Source: Dysgonamonadaceae bacterium
GTDB taxonomy: Bacteria > Bacteroidota > Bacteroidia > Bacteroidales > Azobacteroidaceae
DNA: 47,306 nucleotides
Assembly: GCA_031260045.1 (NCBI GenBank)
Contig: JAIRKO010000028.1
Span: 1-47,306 of the forward strand
Direction of reading: 5' to 3'
Position numbers and translations under genes: made by a program. Position 1 is the stretch's first letter. The number at the start of each line of letters is the position of its first letter. The notes under the pieces were generated by a model. It was not told where the DNA came from. It ran no database searches and saw only the letters and a list, made by a program, of their open reading frames with translations. This document shows positions 26,996 to 35,694 of the stretch, one piece after another.

Positions 26996-28082
26996 AATAA
27001 CTATCCAGCAATTGCTTGGCAGCCGCAAACGAACTTATCTCTGAGCGAAGCACCTGCGCTTCCTTGTCAGGCAATTTTTTCTCAATAACGGGCGACCGGT
27101 AAAAGTGATTTTTCAATTGCTCGTTTATACTTTCATACATCCAGTATTTCGCCTGCGAATTGCGGCGGCGCTCAAAATAGCCGTTTTCCCGCGTAAACGC
27201 GATATATTCGTCCACCATATCCCATATTTCGGATATTCCCATTTGGTAATAACCGGAATAAGTCAGCACTTTGGGCGTCCAACCCGAAGGCGGCAAAGGA
27301 AACAGGTGCAGAGCGTTGCGATACTGGGCGGCAGCCAGTTGGGCTTTTTCGATATTGTTCCCGTCGGCTTTGTTGACGATAATCCCATCTGCCATTTCCA
27401 TGATGCCGCGCTTGATTCCTTGCAGTTCGTCGCCCGTGCCTGCCAGTTGAATAAGCAGAAAAAAATCAACCATCGAATGGACAGCCGTTTCCGATTGCCC
27501 CACACCGACGGTTTCCACAAAAATAGTATCGAACCCTGCGGCTTCGCACAAAATAATTGTCTCGCGCGTTTTGCGGGCTACGCCGCCCAAAGAACCTGCT
27601 GCCGGCGAAGGTCGGATAAACGCTTTCGCATCCCGCGACAACTCTTCCATGCGCGTTTTATCGCCCAGAATACTGCCTTTGGAACGCTCGCTGCTCGGAT
27701 CAATGGCAAGCACGGCTAATTTCCGGTTTCGCTGGTGAATTAAATGTGTTCCGAAAGCGTCAATCGAAGTGCTTTTTCCCGCGCCCGGAACGCCGGTAAT
27801 GCCCGTGCGCACCGAATTTCCGGAAAAAGGCAGGCATTTTTCAATGACCTCCTGCGCGATAGCCTGATGCTCCGGTTTTTGACTTTCCAGCAGGGTAACG
27901 GCTTGGCTTAAAACCGTGATGTTTCCTTTTCGTATTTCTTCCGTATATTCTGCCGGCGTATAATCGCGGCGTTTTTTCCGTTCCGTCGGGTAGGGGTTGA
28001 CGGCGGGAGGCTGGGCAATTCCCCGATTCACGTTCAAACTGGCGTATTGGGCGCTGTTTTCCGGATGCTCTGTCAAATTCAT
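26985..28082 (-). CDS. meaB: Methylmalonyl-CoA mutase-associated GTPase MeaB
   Basis: This 365-residue G3E-family GTPase chaperones adenosylcobalamin loading and protection of methylmalonyl-CoA mutase, an enzyme of the succinate-propionate route common in Bacteroidales. The P-loop GVPGAGKST is at about 97-105. [33 protein letters not shown] (switch region) and the base-recognition IIVNKADG follow in normal order. The N-terminal 35 residues are an extension of unclear use. The mutase genes themselves are not in the window. The DUF1573 gene lies 13 bases upstream, so the two may be co-transcribed. Confidence 0.95.
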   Translation of the reverse strand: MNLTEHPENSAQYASLNVNRGIAQPPAVNPYPTERKKRRDYTPAEYTEEIRKGNITVLSQAVTLLESQKPEHQAIAQEVIEKCLPFSGNSVRTGITGVPGAGKSTSIDAFGTHLIHQRNRKLAVLAIDPSSERSKGSILGDKTRMEELSRDAKAFIRPSPAAGSLGGVARKTRETIILCEAAGFDTIFVETVGVGQSETAVHSMVDFFLLIQLAGTGDELQGIKRGIMEMADGIIVNKADGNNIEKAQLAAAQYRNALHLFPLPPSGWTPKVLTYSGYYQMGISEIWDMVDEYIAFTRENGYFERRRNSQAKYWMYESINEQLKNHFYRSPVIEKKLPDKEAQVLRSEISSFAAAKQLLDSYFNF

Positions 28083-28095
28083 TGTCGGAGTTTTG

Positions 28096-28536
28096 CTATC
28101 TTGAAAGGTCGTTTCCGAAAGTAACCGGATAGGTTTCGTCGCCTTGTTCGGAAATGGGTGCGCTTGTTACTTTGCCGCTTATTTGCAGGGTAATCGGCGT
28201 TCCAAGGTTGGTATAAACCGTAATCGACTTGAGGAAAGAGCCGTGCTGTCCGTTCGGGTTATAGGAAACGGTGATTGTTCCCGACTTTTTCGGTTTAATG
28301 GGCGTTTTTGTCCACGAAGGCGTGGTGCATCCGCAAGATGCCTTAACGTTACTTATTAGCAGCGGTTCATTGGAACGGTTCGTCAAAATGAAATCAAAAC
28401 TTACGTTGCCGCCTTTGTCGGAAATCTCGCCGAAATCGTGCTTTTTTTCATTGAAAGTAATCTTGCCGTCCTCCTGAGCCGAAGAACATGACAAATTAAC
28501 CGCAATGCAAATTAGTAGGAAAACAATTTTTTTCAT
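28096..28536 (-). CDS. DUF1573-domain lipoprotein
   Basis: This 146-residue protein has a short lipoprotein-like signal (MKKIVFLLICIAVNLSC, Cys17). The DUF1573 domain follows: FNEKKHDFGEISDKGGNVSFDFILTNRSNEPLLISNVKASCGCTTPSW. That is an immunoglobulin-like fold with the characteristic SCGCTTPxW motif. Such proteins are abundant in Bacteroidota and of unknown function. The ATG at 28536 is preferred. A longer in-frame start would add 37 residues translated mostly from a REP-like repeat. It lies just before meaB on the same strand. Confidence 0.88.
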   Translation of the reverse strand: MKKIVFLLICIAVNLSCSSAQEDGKITFNEKKHDFGEISDKGGNVSFDFILTNRSNEPLLISNVKASCGCTTPSWTKTPIKPKKSGTITVSYNPNGQHGSFLKSITVYTNLGTPITLQISGKVTSAPISEQGDETYPVTFGNDLSR

Positions 28537-28591
28537 GATGTTTATCATTATAATATTTGGAGATGCTAAACAAATACTATCTAAGTATTTT

Positions 28592-28684
28592 CTGGATTGC
28601 TTCAGGCTTTGCCTTCGCAATGACGCGGAGAGGTTGCAATACCGCACACGTCATTGCGAACCGCGAAGCGGTGAAACAATCCGG
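28592..28684. repeat. REP-like palindromic element, copy 2
   Basis: Two units face each other: CTGGATTGCTTCAGG...CGCAATGACG followed by GGTTGCAATACCG, then CGTCATTGCGAACCGC followed by GCGGTGAAACAATCCGG. The unit order differs from copy 1 at 15049, with outer and inner parts exchanged. It lies upstream of the DUF1573 gene. Confidence 0.8.
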
Positions 28685-28724
28685 AAAAAATAATATGACC
28701 TAACTCCGCAGTTAAAACTACCGC

Positions 28725-29513
28725 CTATTCCTTTCTGGTTTTCCGGTCGAAATCTTTTTTATACTTGGTAAAAGCATTGCAAATGGAACGCGCCAAAAGT
28801 TCCTGCCCTGCCCTGCCGAGCATAAACAGTTCCGCTTCGGGATTGCTGATAAAATCAAGCTCAACCAGCACTCTCGGCATGGTTGCCTTTCTAAGCACCA
28901 AAAACTCGGCTTGTTTCACGCCCAAATTTTTCCTGTGGGCTGTTTCGACCAATTCTGTTTGAACCATGGTTGCAAAATCAACGCTTTGTTCCACAAATTT
29001 GTTTTGCATAAACTCAAAAATAATGTACGATTCCGACGAATTAGGGTCGAAGCCTTCATATTTTTGTTCGTAATTGTCTTCCAAGAGGATAACGGCATTT
29101 TCCCGTTTCGCCACTTCCAGATTTTCCTCGTTTCTCGAAAGCCCAAACGTGTAAACTTCGGCGCCGTGAATTTGCGTGTTTTTGCGAATAGCATTGGCAT
29201 GAACGGAAATAAATAAATTGGCGTTTGCCTTGTTTGCTATATTCGCCCGTTCGTCCAAACCGACAGCTACATCCCTTTCCCGTGTCATGATGATTACTAC
29301 ATCCGGATGCTCTTCCTCAATATATTGTCGCAACAATTTACTGACAGCCAGATTTATGTCCTTCTCTTTTCCCTGTTTTCCTACTGCGCCGGCAGCCTTT
29401 CCGCCGTGTCCGGGATCAATGACCAGCACAAAAGGCGGGACGTTTACCGTAGCTTGCGCCGGAAATACAAAAAGCCATGTAACCACTGATAATATGTACC
29501 AAATTTTGTTCAC
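28725..29513 (-). CDS. N-acetylmuramoyl-L-alanine amidase (Amidase_3)
   Basis: This exported 262-residue zinc amidase cleaves the bond between MurNAc and the stem peptide during cell separation and wall turnover. The signal peptide ends near FPAQA (residue 21). The domain opens VLVIDPGHGGKAAGAVG, giving zinc ligand His36. Glu50 (GKEKDINLAV) and His105 (LFISVHANA) complete the zinc site, and RVLVELDFISNPEAE supplies the catalytic Glu. The start codon is GTG. The family is AmiC-like without an AMIN domain. It stands alone, behind a -7 box at 29546-29539. Confidence 0.93.
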   Translation of the reverse strand: MNKIWYILSVVTWLFVFPAQATVNVPPFVLVIDPGHGGKAAGAVGKQGKEKDINLAVSKLLRQYIEEEHPDVVIIMTRERDVAVGLDERANIANKANANLFISVHANAIRKNTQIHGAEVYTFGLSRNEENLEVAKRENAVILLEDNYEQKYEGFDPNSSESYIIFEFMQNKFVEQSVDFATMVQTELVETAHRKNLGVKQAEFLVLRKATMPRVLVELDFISNPEAELFMLGRAGQELLARSICNAFTKYKKDFDRKTRKE

Positions 29514-29538
29514 CGTTTATTATTTTTTTAATTTTTGG

Positions 29539-29546
29539 CAAAATTA
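29539..29546 (-). promoter_or_regulatory. -7 box for the amidase gene
   Basis: On the minus strand this reads TAATTTTG, fitting TAnnTTTG, 25 bases before the GTG start. No -33 box was identified. Confidence 0.45.
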
Positions 29547-29657
29547 CATTAATATTTTAAATAATCGCATATTTATTTTGTTTTGCGAGGGCGAGTTTTT
29601 GCCGAGCAAGGATTTTAGAATATCAAATTATGTGTGAAAAATTAAATTATATTTTAT

Positions 29658-29697
29658 TCCGGATTGCTTCAGGCTTCGCCTTCGCTGGTGACGTGTA
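29658..29697. repeat. REP-like element, half copy
   Basis: CCGGATTGCTTCAGGCTTCG followed by CCTTCGCTGGTGACGTGTAC matches one arm of the palindromic family. No second arm is present. Confidence 0.7.
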
Positions 29698-29872
29698 CGA
29701 TTCTTTAACCTCGCGACAGTTCATTTATTTATATCCCTCAAAAATATTATTTTGCACCAAAATCAATAATTAATCCAACCATAAAGACATAGTTTACAGA
29801 AATATCGTATCACAAAGATGTGTTTTTGAAAAAAATCATCCCAAAATACTTTCGTATCTCGGAAAAAGTCCG

Positions 29873-29880
29873 TTACTTTG
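29873..29880 (+). promoter_or_regulatory. Weak -7 box before the porin-urt-ure cluster
   Basis: TTACTTTG is one base off TAnnTTTG and would place the transcript start about 60 bases before the porin ATG. No -33 box is evident. A regulated promoter needing an activator would also look like this. Confidence 0.3.
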
Positions 29881-29950
29881 CACGCGAATTAAACTACACA
29901 ACACACTACACGTATTTTTCACTTAAACTTAAATTATTCACTAAGAAATT

Positions 29951-31114
29951 ATGAAAAGTATTAAAAAAATTTTGTGCCTGGGACTTGTTTTCTTTGCAGG
30001 CTGTTACATGGTAGGTTTTGCGCAGAACGAGACGTTTAAGCCGTCGTTTCATGCGGGAGTATTGATGCATACTTACGTAGGTATGCAGCAAAAGGGGTTC
30101 GACGATTTCGGTGCCGATAAGGCAGACGACTGGTCGGCAACGGCGGCTCTCCAACGCGGGCGAATTATAACGGAAACACATCTCACGCCCAGAGATTACG
30201 TGTTTTTTCAAACGGAACTGACGACCATCATCGGCACAAACGGCATAGCAAAACCGGCGGTGATGAAAGTGATTGATGCGCAGTATGACCACAAATTTGC
30301 CGATTACCTGACGGTGTCGGGCGGGAAAGTACTGGTGTCGCACAACCGGAACGGACTGCAAACGGCGCACACGCTGATGATTAATGATTTCACCTATTTC
30401 CAGTATCCTTACAATACGTCGGAGGAAAGCCCGCTGCAAAACGATTTGGGGCGCGACATCGGGGTAAATCTTTCGGGCGGCTTTTTGGGAAACAAATTAA
30501 AATACCGCGTGGGCGCTTTCGTCGGAAAGCGTGCATATTTTAGCGACAACGCCCCCCGTTTCGTCGGGCGCGTGGAGTATAATTTTTTCGACGTCGACAA
30601 GTATTCAGGTACGAATCTCGGCGAGGGCAAGACCTTTACGCTTGCGGGTGGTGTTGACACGCAGGGCGATTACGCGGCGGGCGGCGTCGACATGTTTGCG
30701 GATTGTCCGCTTGGGAGCGGCTCCGTTACTTTCAACGGCGCGTATTCCTACATTACCGGCGGCAACGATCCGGCGGCAAAACACAGCTTTGCATCCGAGA
30801 TTCCGACGCAAAACGTTTTCCTTGCCGAACTCGGTTATTACATCAAATCGCTGAAACTGCAACCTTGGTTGCGCTTTGAGAAACAGGACGTGGTTTCGCA
30901 GGACAAGCAGCGCGACGGCATGGCGGCGACGGAGTTCGACAAACTGAATTCCAACGACGTGTTTGGCGGCGGCATCAGTTATTTTTTCAACGGCTACGGG
31001 ACGAACCTGAAACTTTCGTATGTGTCTTGGCAAAAGGATGTGGCGACGGACGCAGGCATTAAGAGCAAATCTTTCGGGCAGGTTTGGTTGCAGTTGCAGC
31101 TTTGTTATTTCTGA
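29951..31114 (+). CDS. Outer-membrane porin of the urea cluster
   Basis: This 387-residue protein has a signal peptide ([25 protein letters not shown]). The mature part alternates polar and hydrophobic residues with many aromatic, Gly and Asp residues, as in a 14-18-strand barrel. The segment [13 protein letters not shown], the repeated internal strands and the final [10 protein letters not shown] (terminal Phe) resemble phosphate-selective porin O/P-like or similar porins. It is the first gene before urtABCDE on the same strand, 100 bases from urtA. It probably admits urea or another small amide through the outer membrane. That role is inferred from position, since the family itself does not set specificity. 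Confidence 0.75.
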   Translation: MKSIKKILCLGLVFFAGCYMVGFAQNETFKPSFHAGVLMHTYVGMQQKGFDDFGADKADDWSATAALQRGRIITETHLTPRDYVFFQTELTTIIGTNGIAKPAVMKVIDAQYDHKFADYLTVSGGKVLVSHNRNGLQTAHTLMINDFTYFQYPYNTSEESPLQNDLGRDIGVNLSGGFLGNKLKYRVGAFVGKRAYFSDNAPRFVGRVEYNFFDVDKYSGTNLGEGKTFTLAGGVDTQGDYAAGGVDMFADCPLGSGSVTFNGAYSYITGGNDPAAKHSFASEIPTQNVFLAELGYYIKSLKLQPWLRFEKQDVVSQDKQRDGMAATEFDKLNSNDVFGGGISYFFNGYGTNLKLSYVSWQKDVATDAGIKSKSFGQVWLQLQLCYF

Positions 31115-31129
31115 AAACATTTGCTTGGC

Positions 31130-31180
31130 AATTCGTGCATTAGCGGCAACTAAGATATATAAGCCGCTAATGCACGAATT
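31130..31180 (+). promoter_or_regulatory. 18-bp perfect hairpin between porin and urtA
   Basis: AATTCGTGCATTAGCGGC (31130-31147) and its exact inverse GCCGCTAATGCACGAATT (31163-31180) enclose a 15-base loop. No T-run follows (AATACAAATAAAAAC), so it does not look like a simple terminator. It could stabilise the 3' end of the porin message, partly uncouple porin from urt expression, or be an operator. Confidence 0.8.
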
Positions 31181-31214
31181 AATACAAATAAAAACAATTA
31201 ATATTATAGCAAGT

Positions 31215-32456
31215 ATGAAAACAACATTATCAAAAGCACTATGCGCTTTATTAGCAAGCGCAATGATGACAACCGCCTGCAGCGGCGGCAAAAAAACAGA
31301 CGGCGCAAATGCCGACGGCAACACGGTCGAAGTCGGCATCCTCCACTCATTGAGCGGTACGATGGCTATTTCGGAAGTTTCCCTGCGCGACGTACTGCTG
31401 ATGGGCATCGACGAGATTAACGCAGCAGGCGGCGTATTGGGCAAAACCATTGTCCCGAAAGTGGTAGACCCCGCTTCGGACTGGGATTTGTTTGCCGAAA
31501 AATCGAAAGAACTGCTCACGAAAGACAAGGTGAGCGTCGTGTTTGGCTGCTGGACGTCGGTTTCGCGCAAATCCGTTTTGCCGGTGTTTGAGGAGTACAA
31601 CGGTTTGTTGTTCTACCCCGTGCAGTACGAGGGACAGGAGCAGTCGCCCAACATTATCTATACCGGCGCAACGCCCAACCAGCAACTAATTCCCGCAGCG
31701 GAATACCTGATGAGCGAAGCGGGCGGAGCGCACCGAAAATTCTACCTGCTCGGAACGGATTACGTTTTCCCGCGTACGGCAAACAAAATTTTGAAGAACT
31801 TCCTGCTGGCAAAAGGCATTCCGGCGGAAAACATCATCGAAGAATATACGCCGTTTCACCATCAGGATTACCAAACGATTGTGTCGAAAATCAAACGTTT
31901 TGCGGCGGGCGGCGGCGCGTGCGTGCTGAGTACCATCAACGGCGACAGCAACGTACCGTTTTACAAGGAATTTGCCAATCAGGGATTGAGCGCGGCAGAC
32001 TGTCCGATTATGGCGTTTTCGGTTGCCGAAGACGAATTGCGGGCAATGGACACCGAATTTCTCGTAAAACATCTTGCGGCGTGGAACTATTTCCAATCCA
32101 TCGAAACGTCCGAAAACCGGCAATTTGTAGAAAACTTTAAGACCTACTGCAAAACCAAAAATTTGCCGGGCGGCGAGCGCGTAACGGACGACCCGATTTG
32201 CTGGTCATACACGGGACTGTATTTATGGAAAGCGGCGGTCGAAAAAGCCGGCTCGTTTGAAGTGGAAAAAGTGATTGCCGCGCTGTCTGATTTGGAAAGC
32301 AGTTCGCCGTCGGGATTGGTGAAGATGCACCACGACAATCACCATTTGGCGAAACGGGTGCTGATTGGCGAAATCCGTCCCGACGGGCAGTTTAACATTA
32401 TCCACGAAACGGACGGATTAGTTAGTCCTGAGCCGTTCAGCGAATACGCGAAATAG
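31215..32456 (+). CDS. urtA: Urea ABC transporter, substrate-binding lipoprotein UrtA
   Basis: This 413-residue protein captures urea in the periplasm for the UrtBCDE importer. The lipoprotein signal ends MMTTAC. The mature protein starts [40 protein letters not shown], typical of the amide/urea branch of type I periplasmic binding proteins. [35 protein letters not shown] and [11 protein letters not shown] are UrtA hallmarks. The ATG at 31215 is preferred over an upstream in-frame start that would overlap the porin gene and lacks a signal peptide. The stop overlaps the urtB start by one base. Confidence 0.96.
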   Translation: MKTTLSKALCALLASAMMTTACSGGKKTDGANADGNTVEVGILHSLSGTMAISEVSLRDVLLMGIDEINAAGGVLGKTIVPKVVDPASDWDLFAEKSKELLTKDKVSVVFGCWTSVSRKSVLPVFEEYNGLLFYPVQYEGQEQSPNIIYTGATPNQQLIPAAEYLMSEAGGAHRKFYLLGTDYVFPRTANKILKNFLLAKGIPAENIIEEYTPFHHQDYQTIVSKIKRFAAGGGACVLSTINGDSNVPFYKEFANQGLSAADCPIMAFSVAEDELRAMDTEFLVKHLAAWNYFQSIETSENRQFVENFKTYCKTKNLPGGERVTDDPICWSYTGLYLWKAAVEKAGSFEVEKVIAALSDLESSSPSGLVKMHHDNHHLAKRVLIGEIRPDGQFNIIHETDGLVSPEPFSEYAK

Positions 32457-33361
32457 TGATTGACATTTGTCAAAATATTTTCAGTGGCATCAGTTTGGGC
32501 AGCATTCTCCTACTGGTTGCGCTGGGACTGAACATTATTTACGGTCTGGCGGGCGTAATCAACATGAGTCACGGCGAATTCATCATGATCGGCGCATACA
32601 CCACCTATTGTATGCAGCAGATTTTCATTGCTTACATGCCGCAGGAGTGGTTTCATTTGGCATTCTACTTTTCGCTTCCTGCGGCATTCGTCGTGGCGAG
32701 TTTGTTTGGGCTGATGGTCGAGCGGCTTGTCATCAGGCATTTGTACAACCGTCCGCTCGAAAGTTTGCTTGCCACGTGGGGCGTTAGTCTGGTATTGATT
32801 CAGTTGGCGCGGAATATTTTCGGCGACCTCACTTCGGTGAAATCGCCTGCGCTGCTGACGGGCGGCTTGAAAATCGCCGAAGGGCTTATCCTGCCTTACA
32901 ACCGGTTGTTTATTATTGCGTTCAGCGCGGCGGTGTTTGCGGCGGTTTATTTTATTTTCCAAAAAACGCGGCTGGGCGTTAAGATTCGCGCCGTTACGCA
33001 AAACCGCAACATGAGCGCCTGCGTAGGCATTTCCACCGAACGGATCGACATGGCGACTTTCATGCTCGGTTCGGGTTTGGCGGGCATTGCGGGCTGGGCG
33101 ATTACGCTCATCGGCAACATCGTGCCGAACATGGGGCAAACCTATATCGTCGATTCGTTTCTTGTGGTGGTAACGGGGGGCGTGGGTAAATTGGCGGGTT
33201 GCGCGGCGTCGGGGCTGGGCATCGGCATTTTTTCCAAAGTGTTTGAAATCGGCTTTGAGGCGGTGTATGGAAAGGCGTTGATTTTGATTTTGATTATTGT
33301 TTTTTTGCAATATAAGCCCAGGGGGCTGTTTCCGGATAAAGGCAGGATAGCTAATGATTAA
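32456..33361 (+). CDS. urtB: Urea ABC transporter permease UrtB
   Basis: This 301-residue inner-membrane permease of the branched-chain amino-acid (LivH) type has about eight membrane segments. ISLGSILLLVALGLNIIYGLAGVINMSHGEFIMIGAYTTY is the strongly conserved UrtB opening, and RPLESLLATWGVSLVLIQLARNIFG and GIAGWAITLIGNIVPNMGQTYIVDSFLVVVTGGVGKL complete the match. It starts with GTG overlapping the last base of the urtA stop (TAGTG), so translation is coupled. Many family members carry an extra N-terminal periplasmic part, which is absent here. The final codons (AAT GAT TAA) lie in an inverted repeat. Confidence 0.96.
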   Translation: MIDICQNIFSGISLGSILLLVALGLNIIYGLAGVINMSHGEFIMIGAYTTYCMQQIFIAYMPQEWFHLAFYFSLPAAFVVASLFGLMVERLVIRHLYNRPLESLLATWGVSLVLIQLARNIFGDLTSVKSPALLTGGLKIAEGLILPYNRLFIIAFSAAVFAAVYFIFQKTRLGVKIRAVTQNRNMSACVGISTERIDMATFMLGSGLAGIAGWAITLIGNIVPNMGQTYIVDSFLVVVTGGVGKLAGCAASGLGIGIFSKVFEIGFEAVYGKALILILIIVFLQYKPRGLFPDKGRIAND

Positions 33362-33434
33362 TCCGGATTGCTTCGCTTTGTTCGCAATACCGTACACGTC
33401 ATTGCGAACCGCGTAGACGAATAATTAACCATTA
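33352..33434. repeat. urtB/urtC junction: inverted arms from stop to start
   Basis: TAATGATTAAT at 33352-33362 contains the urtB stop codon. ATTAACCATTA at 33424-33434 ends 6 bases before the urtC ATG and matches its inverse at 10 of 11 positions. Between them is a REP-like repeat (33362-33418). Confidence 0.6.
33362..33418. repeat. REP-like element between urtB and urtC
   Basis: CCGGATTGCTTCG...TTCGCAATACCG and CGTCATTGCGAACCGCG are partial units of the family, shortened and rearranged compared with copy 1. Confidence 0.75.
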
Positions 33435-33440
33435 AATAAA

Positions 33441-34472
33441 ATGAAAACAAACCTACCATATATTATATTCCTCTCCATATTTCTGGTGCTAATGCCGCTC
33501 GGAAACCTACTCGGCATCGTAGAAACCGGCACAATAAATCTCTGGGGACGCTACTGCTGCTTCGCCATCGCCGCCATCGGAGTGGATTTGATTTGGGGAT
33601 ACACGGGCATTATGACGATGTGCCACGCCTTTTTCTTCTGCCTCGGCGCATACGGATTGGGCATGTACATGACGATACACAACTTGCAGGAATGGCAAAC
33701 GGTTCCTGACTTTATGTCATGGAACGGCTACGAATCGCTGCCCGCGTTTTGGCTACCGTTCCGAAGTTTCGGCGGCGCGGTGGCGTGCGCCCTGCTGCTG
33801 ACGGGCGTTTTCGCCTTTCTGTTCAGTTATTTTATTTTCCGAAGAAGAATAAAAGGCGTATTTTTCGCCATCATCACGCAGGCGTTCGCGCTGGCAGCGT
33901 ACCTGCTTTTCTCGCGTAACGAAACCCTGCTCGGCGGGTCGAACGGACTCACGCATTTCCGCTACCTGCTCGGCTTGGATTTATATTCCGCGAACGTAAA
34001 ACTCGGTCTTTACATTGCCACCGTGTTGATGCTTGCGCTGATTTTCTTTTTATCGGCGAAACTGACGCGGTCGAAATTCGGAAAAGTGCTTGTCGGCATC
34101 CGCGACAGCGAATCGCGACTGCGTTTTGCGGGCTATCGCGTGGTGGGCTACCAGAGTGCCATTTTCGTCATCGGCGCGCTGATTGCCGCCATCGCGGGTA
34201 TGTTGTATTTACCGCAAACGGGCATCATCACGCCGGGACGAATGGACGTAAAAGCTTCTGTCGAAATGCTTGTGTGGGTCGCTTTGGGCGGGCGCGGAAA
34301 CCTGAAAGGCGCGGTGGCGGGCGCGCTCGCGGTGAATGCACTTTACAGCCTCTTCACTTCGTTGATGCCGGAGGCGTGGCAGTATATTTTGGGCGCGTTG
34401 TATATTGTTACTGTGCTTTATTTGAAGGATGGGATTGTGGGGATGTTTAAACGACCGTCATCCCGCGCTTGA
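33441..34472 (+). CDS. urtC: Urea ABC transporter permease UrtC
   Basis: This second permease subunit (343 residues, LivM type) has about ten hydrophobic segments. Characteristic stretches are NLWGRYCCFAIAAIGVDLIWGYTGIMTMCHAFFFCLGAYGLGMYM, NGLTHF and KFGKVLVGIRDSESRLRFAGYRV, with the coupling-helix region near the last. LVWVALGGRGNLKGAVAGALAVN follows. The last residues, PSSRA, are encoded by CCGTCATCCCGCGCT. The same TCATCCCGCG stretch occurs at 40265, so a repeat seems to have overwritten the end of the gene. It is followed by a 317-base gap before urtD. Confidence 0.95.
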   Translation: MKTNLPYIIFLSIFLVLMPLGNLLGIVETGTINLWGRYCCFAIAAIGVDLIWGYTGIMTMCHAFFFCLGAYGLGMYMTIHNLQEWQTVPDFMSWNGYESLPAFWLPFRSFGGAVACALLLTGVFAFLFSYFIFRRRIKGVFFAIITQAFALAAYLLFSRNETLLGGSNGLTHFRYLLGLDLYSANVKLGLYIATVLMLALIFFLSAKLTRSKFGKVLVGIRDSESRLRFAGYRVVGYQSAIFVIGALIAAIAGMLYLPQTGIITPGRMDVKASVEMLVWVALGGRGNLKGAVAGALAVNALYSLFTSLMPEAWQYILGALYIVTVLYLKDGIVGMFKRPSSRA

Positions 34473-34561
34473 TAACGTTGCAAACGTCCCTCCGAACACT
34501 TGCTCAACATTGAGCAAACCCATTTATATATTATTTATGCTGTTAAAATATCGCACACGTC

Positions 34562-34711
34562 ACCAACAAAAGCGAAACCAGGCTGGTACTCGGCAAAGAT
34601 TATGACGTTACTTATAAGAATAATGTCGAAGTCGGGAATGCGGAATGTACTATTCGCGGGAAGGGGGCTTATCGGGGTAGTAAAACGGTTACGTTTATTA
34701 TCGCGCGATAG
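34562..34711 (+). pseudogene. Fragment of a repeated Ig-like surface domain
   Basis: The frame reads TNKSETRLVLGKDYDV followed by TYKNNVEVGNAECTIRGKGA and YRGSKTVTFIIAR, then a stop. GKDYxVTYKNNVxxGxAxxTIxGKGxYxGxKTVTFxI is a common repeat of large bacterial surface proteins. The frame is closed upstream by a stop at 34544-34546 and has no start codon, so it is a stray 3' fragment of a larger gene. Confidence 0.7.
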
Positions 34712-34726
34712 AGAAAATCAATTAAG

Positions 34727-34769
34727 AATTAAGAGATAAGGATTCATAGCCTTTCATTCTCTCTTAATT
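34727..34769. repeat. Inverted heptad repeat before urtD
   Basis: AATTAAGAGA (34727-34736) and TCTCTTAATT (34760-34769) are exact inverse arms. Seven-base steps run on both sides: AATTAAG, AATTAAG, AGATAAG at 34720-34740 and TCTTAAT, TTTTAAT, TTTTAAT at 34760-34780. The second series ends 10 bases before the urtD ATG. Confidence 0.7.
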
Positions 34770-34789
34770 TTTAATTTTTAATTCGATTT

Positions 34790-35524
34790 ATGCTAACAAT
34801 TTCCAACCTCCAAGTCTCATTCGGCGGCGTCCGCGCCCTAAACCTCAGCAGTTTTCACCTGCGCGAGCGCGAACTCCGCGTAGTCATCGGTCCCAACGGC
34901 GCGGGCAAATCCACCTTTATGGATTTGCTTTGCGGCAAAACGGCGGCGGACGGCGGCACCGCCCTTTTCAAAGGCAAAAACCTGATTGGTCGCTCGGAAG
35001 TCGAAATCGCCCGCATGGGCGTCGGTCGGAAATTCCAAAAACCCTCCATCTTCGAGGGATTGACGGTGTTCGACAACCTGATGCTCGGCTTGATAGGTTC
35101 ACGTAATTTCCTGTCGGCGATGTTTTTCAGAATGACGACGGCGCAATCCGACAAAATCCTTGCCGTCGCTCGCCGCGTAAACCTGCACGAACAGATGAAA
35201 ACCCTTGCCGCATCGCTCTCGCACGGACAAAAACAGTGGCTCGAAATTGCCATCGTACTCCTGCAAGAACCCGACCTGCTACTTATTGACGAACCCGCCG
35301 CCGGAATGAGCGACGCCGAAACCGCCCGCACCGGCGAACTGCTCTGCGAACTGGGACGCGACAAAGGCGTGATTGTGATTGAACACGATATGCACTTCGT
35401 GGAACAAATCGCGCAGGAAAAAGTAACCGTGCTGGTGCGCGGCGAAATCCTGACCGAAGGCGGTTTTGAGGAGGTGAAAAATAATCAGGAGGTCATTGAT
35501 TGCTATCTTGGGAATAGTGATTAA
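34790..35524 (+). CDS. urtD: Urea ABC transporter ATPase UrtD
   Basis: This 244-residue ATP-binding subunit of LivG type has Walker A GPNGAGKST (34-42), signature LSHGQ (143-147) and Walker B LLLIDEPAAGM (163-173). EHDMHFVEQIAQEKVTVLVRGEILTEG supplies the H-loop. LSHGQ in place of LSGGQ is normal for UrtD. The last residues, NSD, together with the stop codon, are encoded by a 7-base repeat series that forms the left arm of a long inverted repeat. Confidence 0.96.
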   Translation: MLTISNLQVSFGGVRALNLSSFHLRERELRVVIGPNGAGKSTFMDLLCGKTAADGGTALFKGKNLIGRSEVEIARMGVGRKFQKPSIFEGLTVFDNLMLGLIGSRNFLSAMFFRMTTAQSDKILAVARRVNLHEQMKTLAASLSHGQKQWLEIAIVLLQEPDLLLIDEPAAGMSDAETARTGELLCELGRDKGVIVIEHDMHFVEQIAQEKVTVLVRGEILTEGGFEEVKNNQEVIDCYLGNSD

Positions 35525-35682
35525 CGATTAATGAAAACCCGCAGTCGTCATTGCGAACCGCGTAGCGGTGAAGCAATCCGGAAAAATAACATATATATTA
35601 ATTACAAACATACCCCGCGCTCGGCGTAGCGTTCACGCTACGTCAAGCAGAGACTGCGGTTTTCATTAATAATTAATCACTA
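35516..35682. repeat. urtD/urtE junction: 31-base inverted arms from stop to start
   Basis: The left arm 35516-35546 includes the urtD stop, and the right arm 35652-35682 ends 12 bases before the urtE ATG. They are inverse copies with two mismatches and one indel. The core is ATTAATGAAAACCCGCAGTC against GACTGCGGTTTTCATTAAT. The right side continues in heptads (CATTAAT, AATTAAT, CACTAAT, CATTATT). Inside are a REP-like half copy and a small hairpin (35625-35642, CGTAGCG/CGCTACG). Confidence 0.8.
35545..35582. repeat. REP-like element between urtD and urtE
   Basis: CGTCATTGCGAACCGC, GTA, GCGGTGAAGCAATCCGG: one complete arm of the family, with its own small ACCGC/GCGGT hairpin. Confidence 0.8.
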
Positions 35683-35694
35683 ATCATTATTTAT

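Larger units (their letters stand above)
29514..29950. other. Intergenic region between amidase and porin genes
   Basis: No gene is seen in these 437 bases between divergent genes. They hold the amidase -7 box, a half REP-like repeat (29658-29697) and a weak porin promoter near 29873. The AT-rich remainder shows nothing recognisable. Confidence 0.7.
34473..34789. other. Gap inside the urt operon with surface-protein debris
   Basis: This 317-base interval separates urtC from urtD. It contains an 8-bp palindrome with a 2-base loop (34500-34517, TTGCTCAA/TTGAGCAA), a 50-codon fragment of an Ig-like surface repeat (34562-34711) and an inverted heptad repeat (34727-34769) ending at the urtD leader. 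No intact gene is credible. Confidence 0.7.

Noticed and set aside
28537-28647. N-terminal extension of the DUF1573 protein
   Set aside because: The added 37 residues come mainly from a REP-like repeat, and a proper lipoprotein signal begins at the internal Met.
34500-34739. 79-codon open frame between urtC and urtD
   Set aside because: It has no recognisable domain, and a different frame in the same DNA encodes a clear fragment of a surface-protein repeat. The region is debris.
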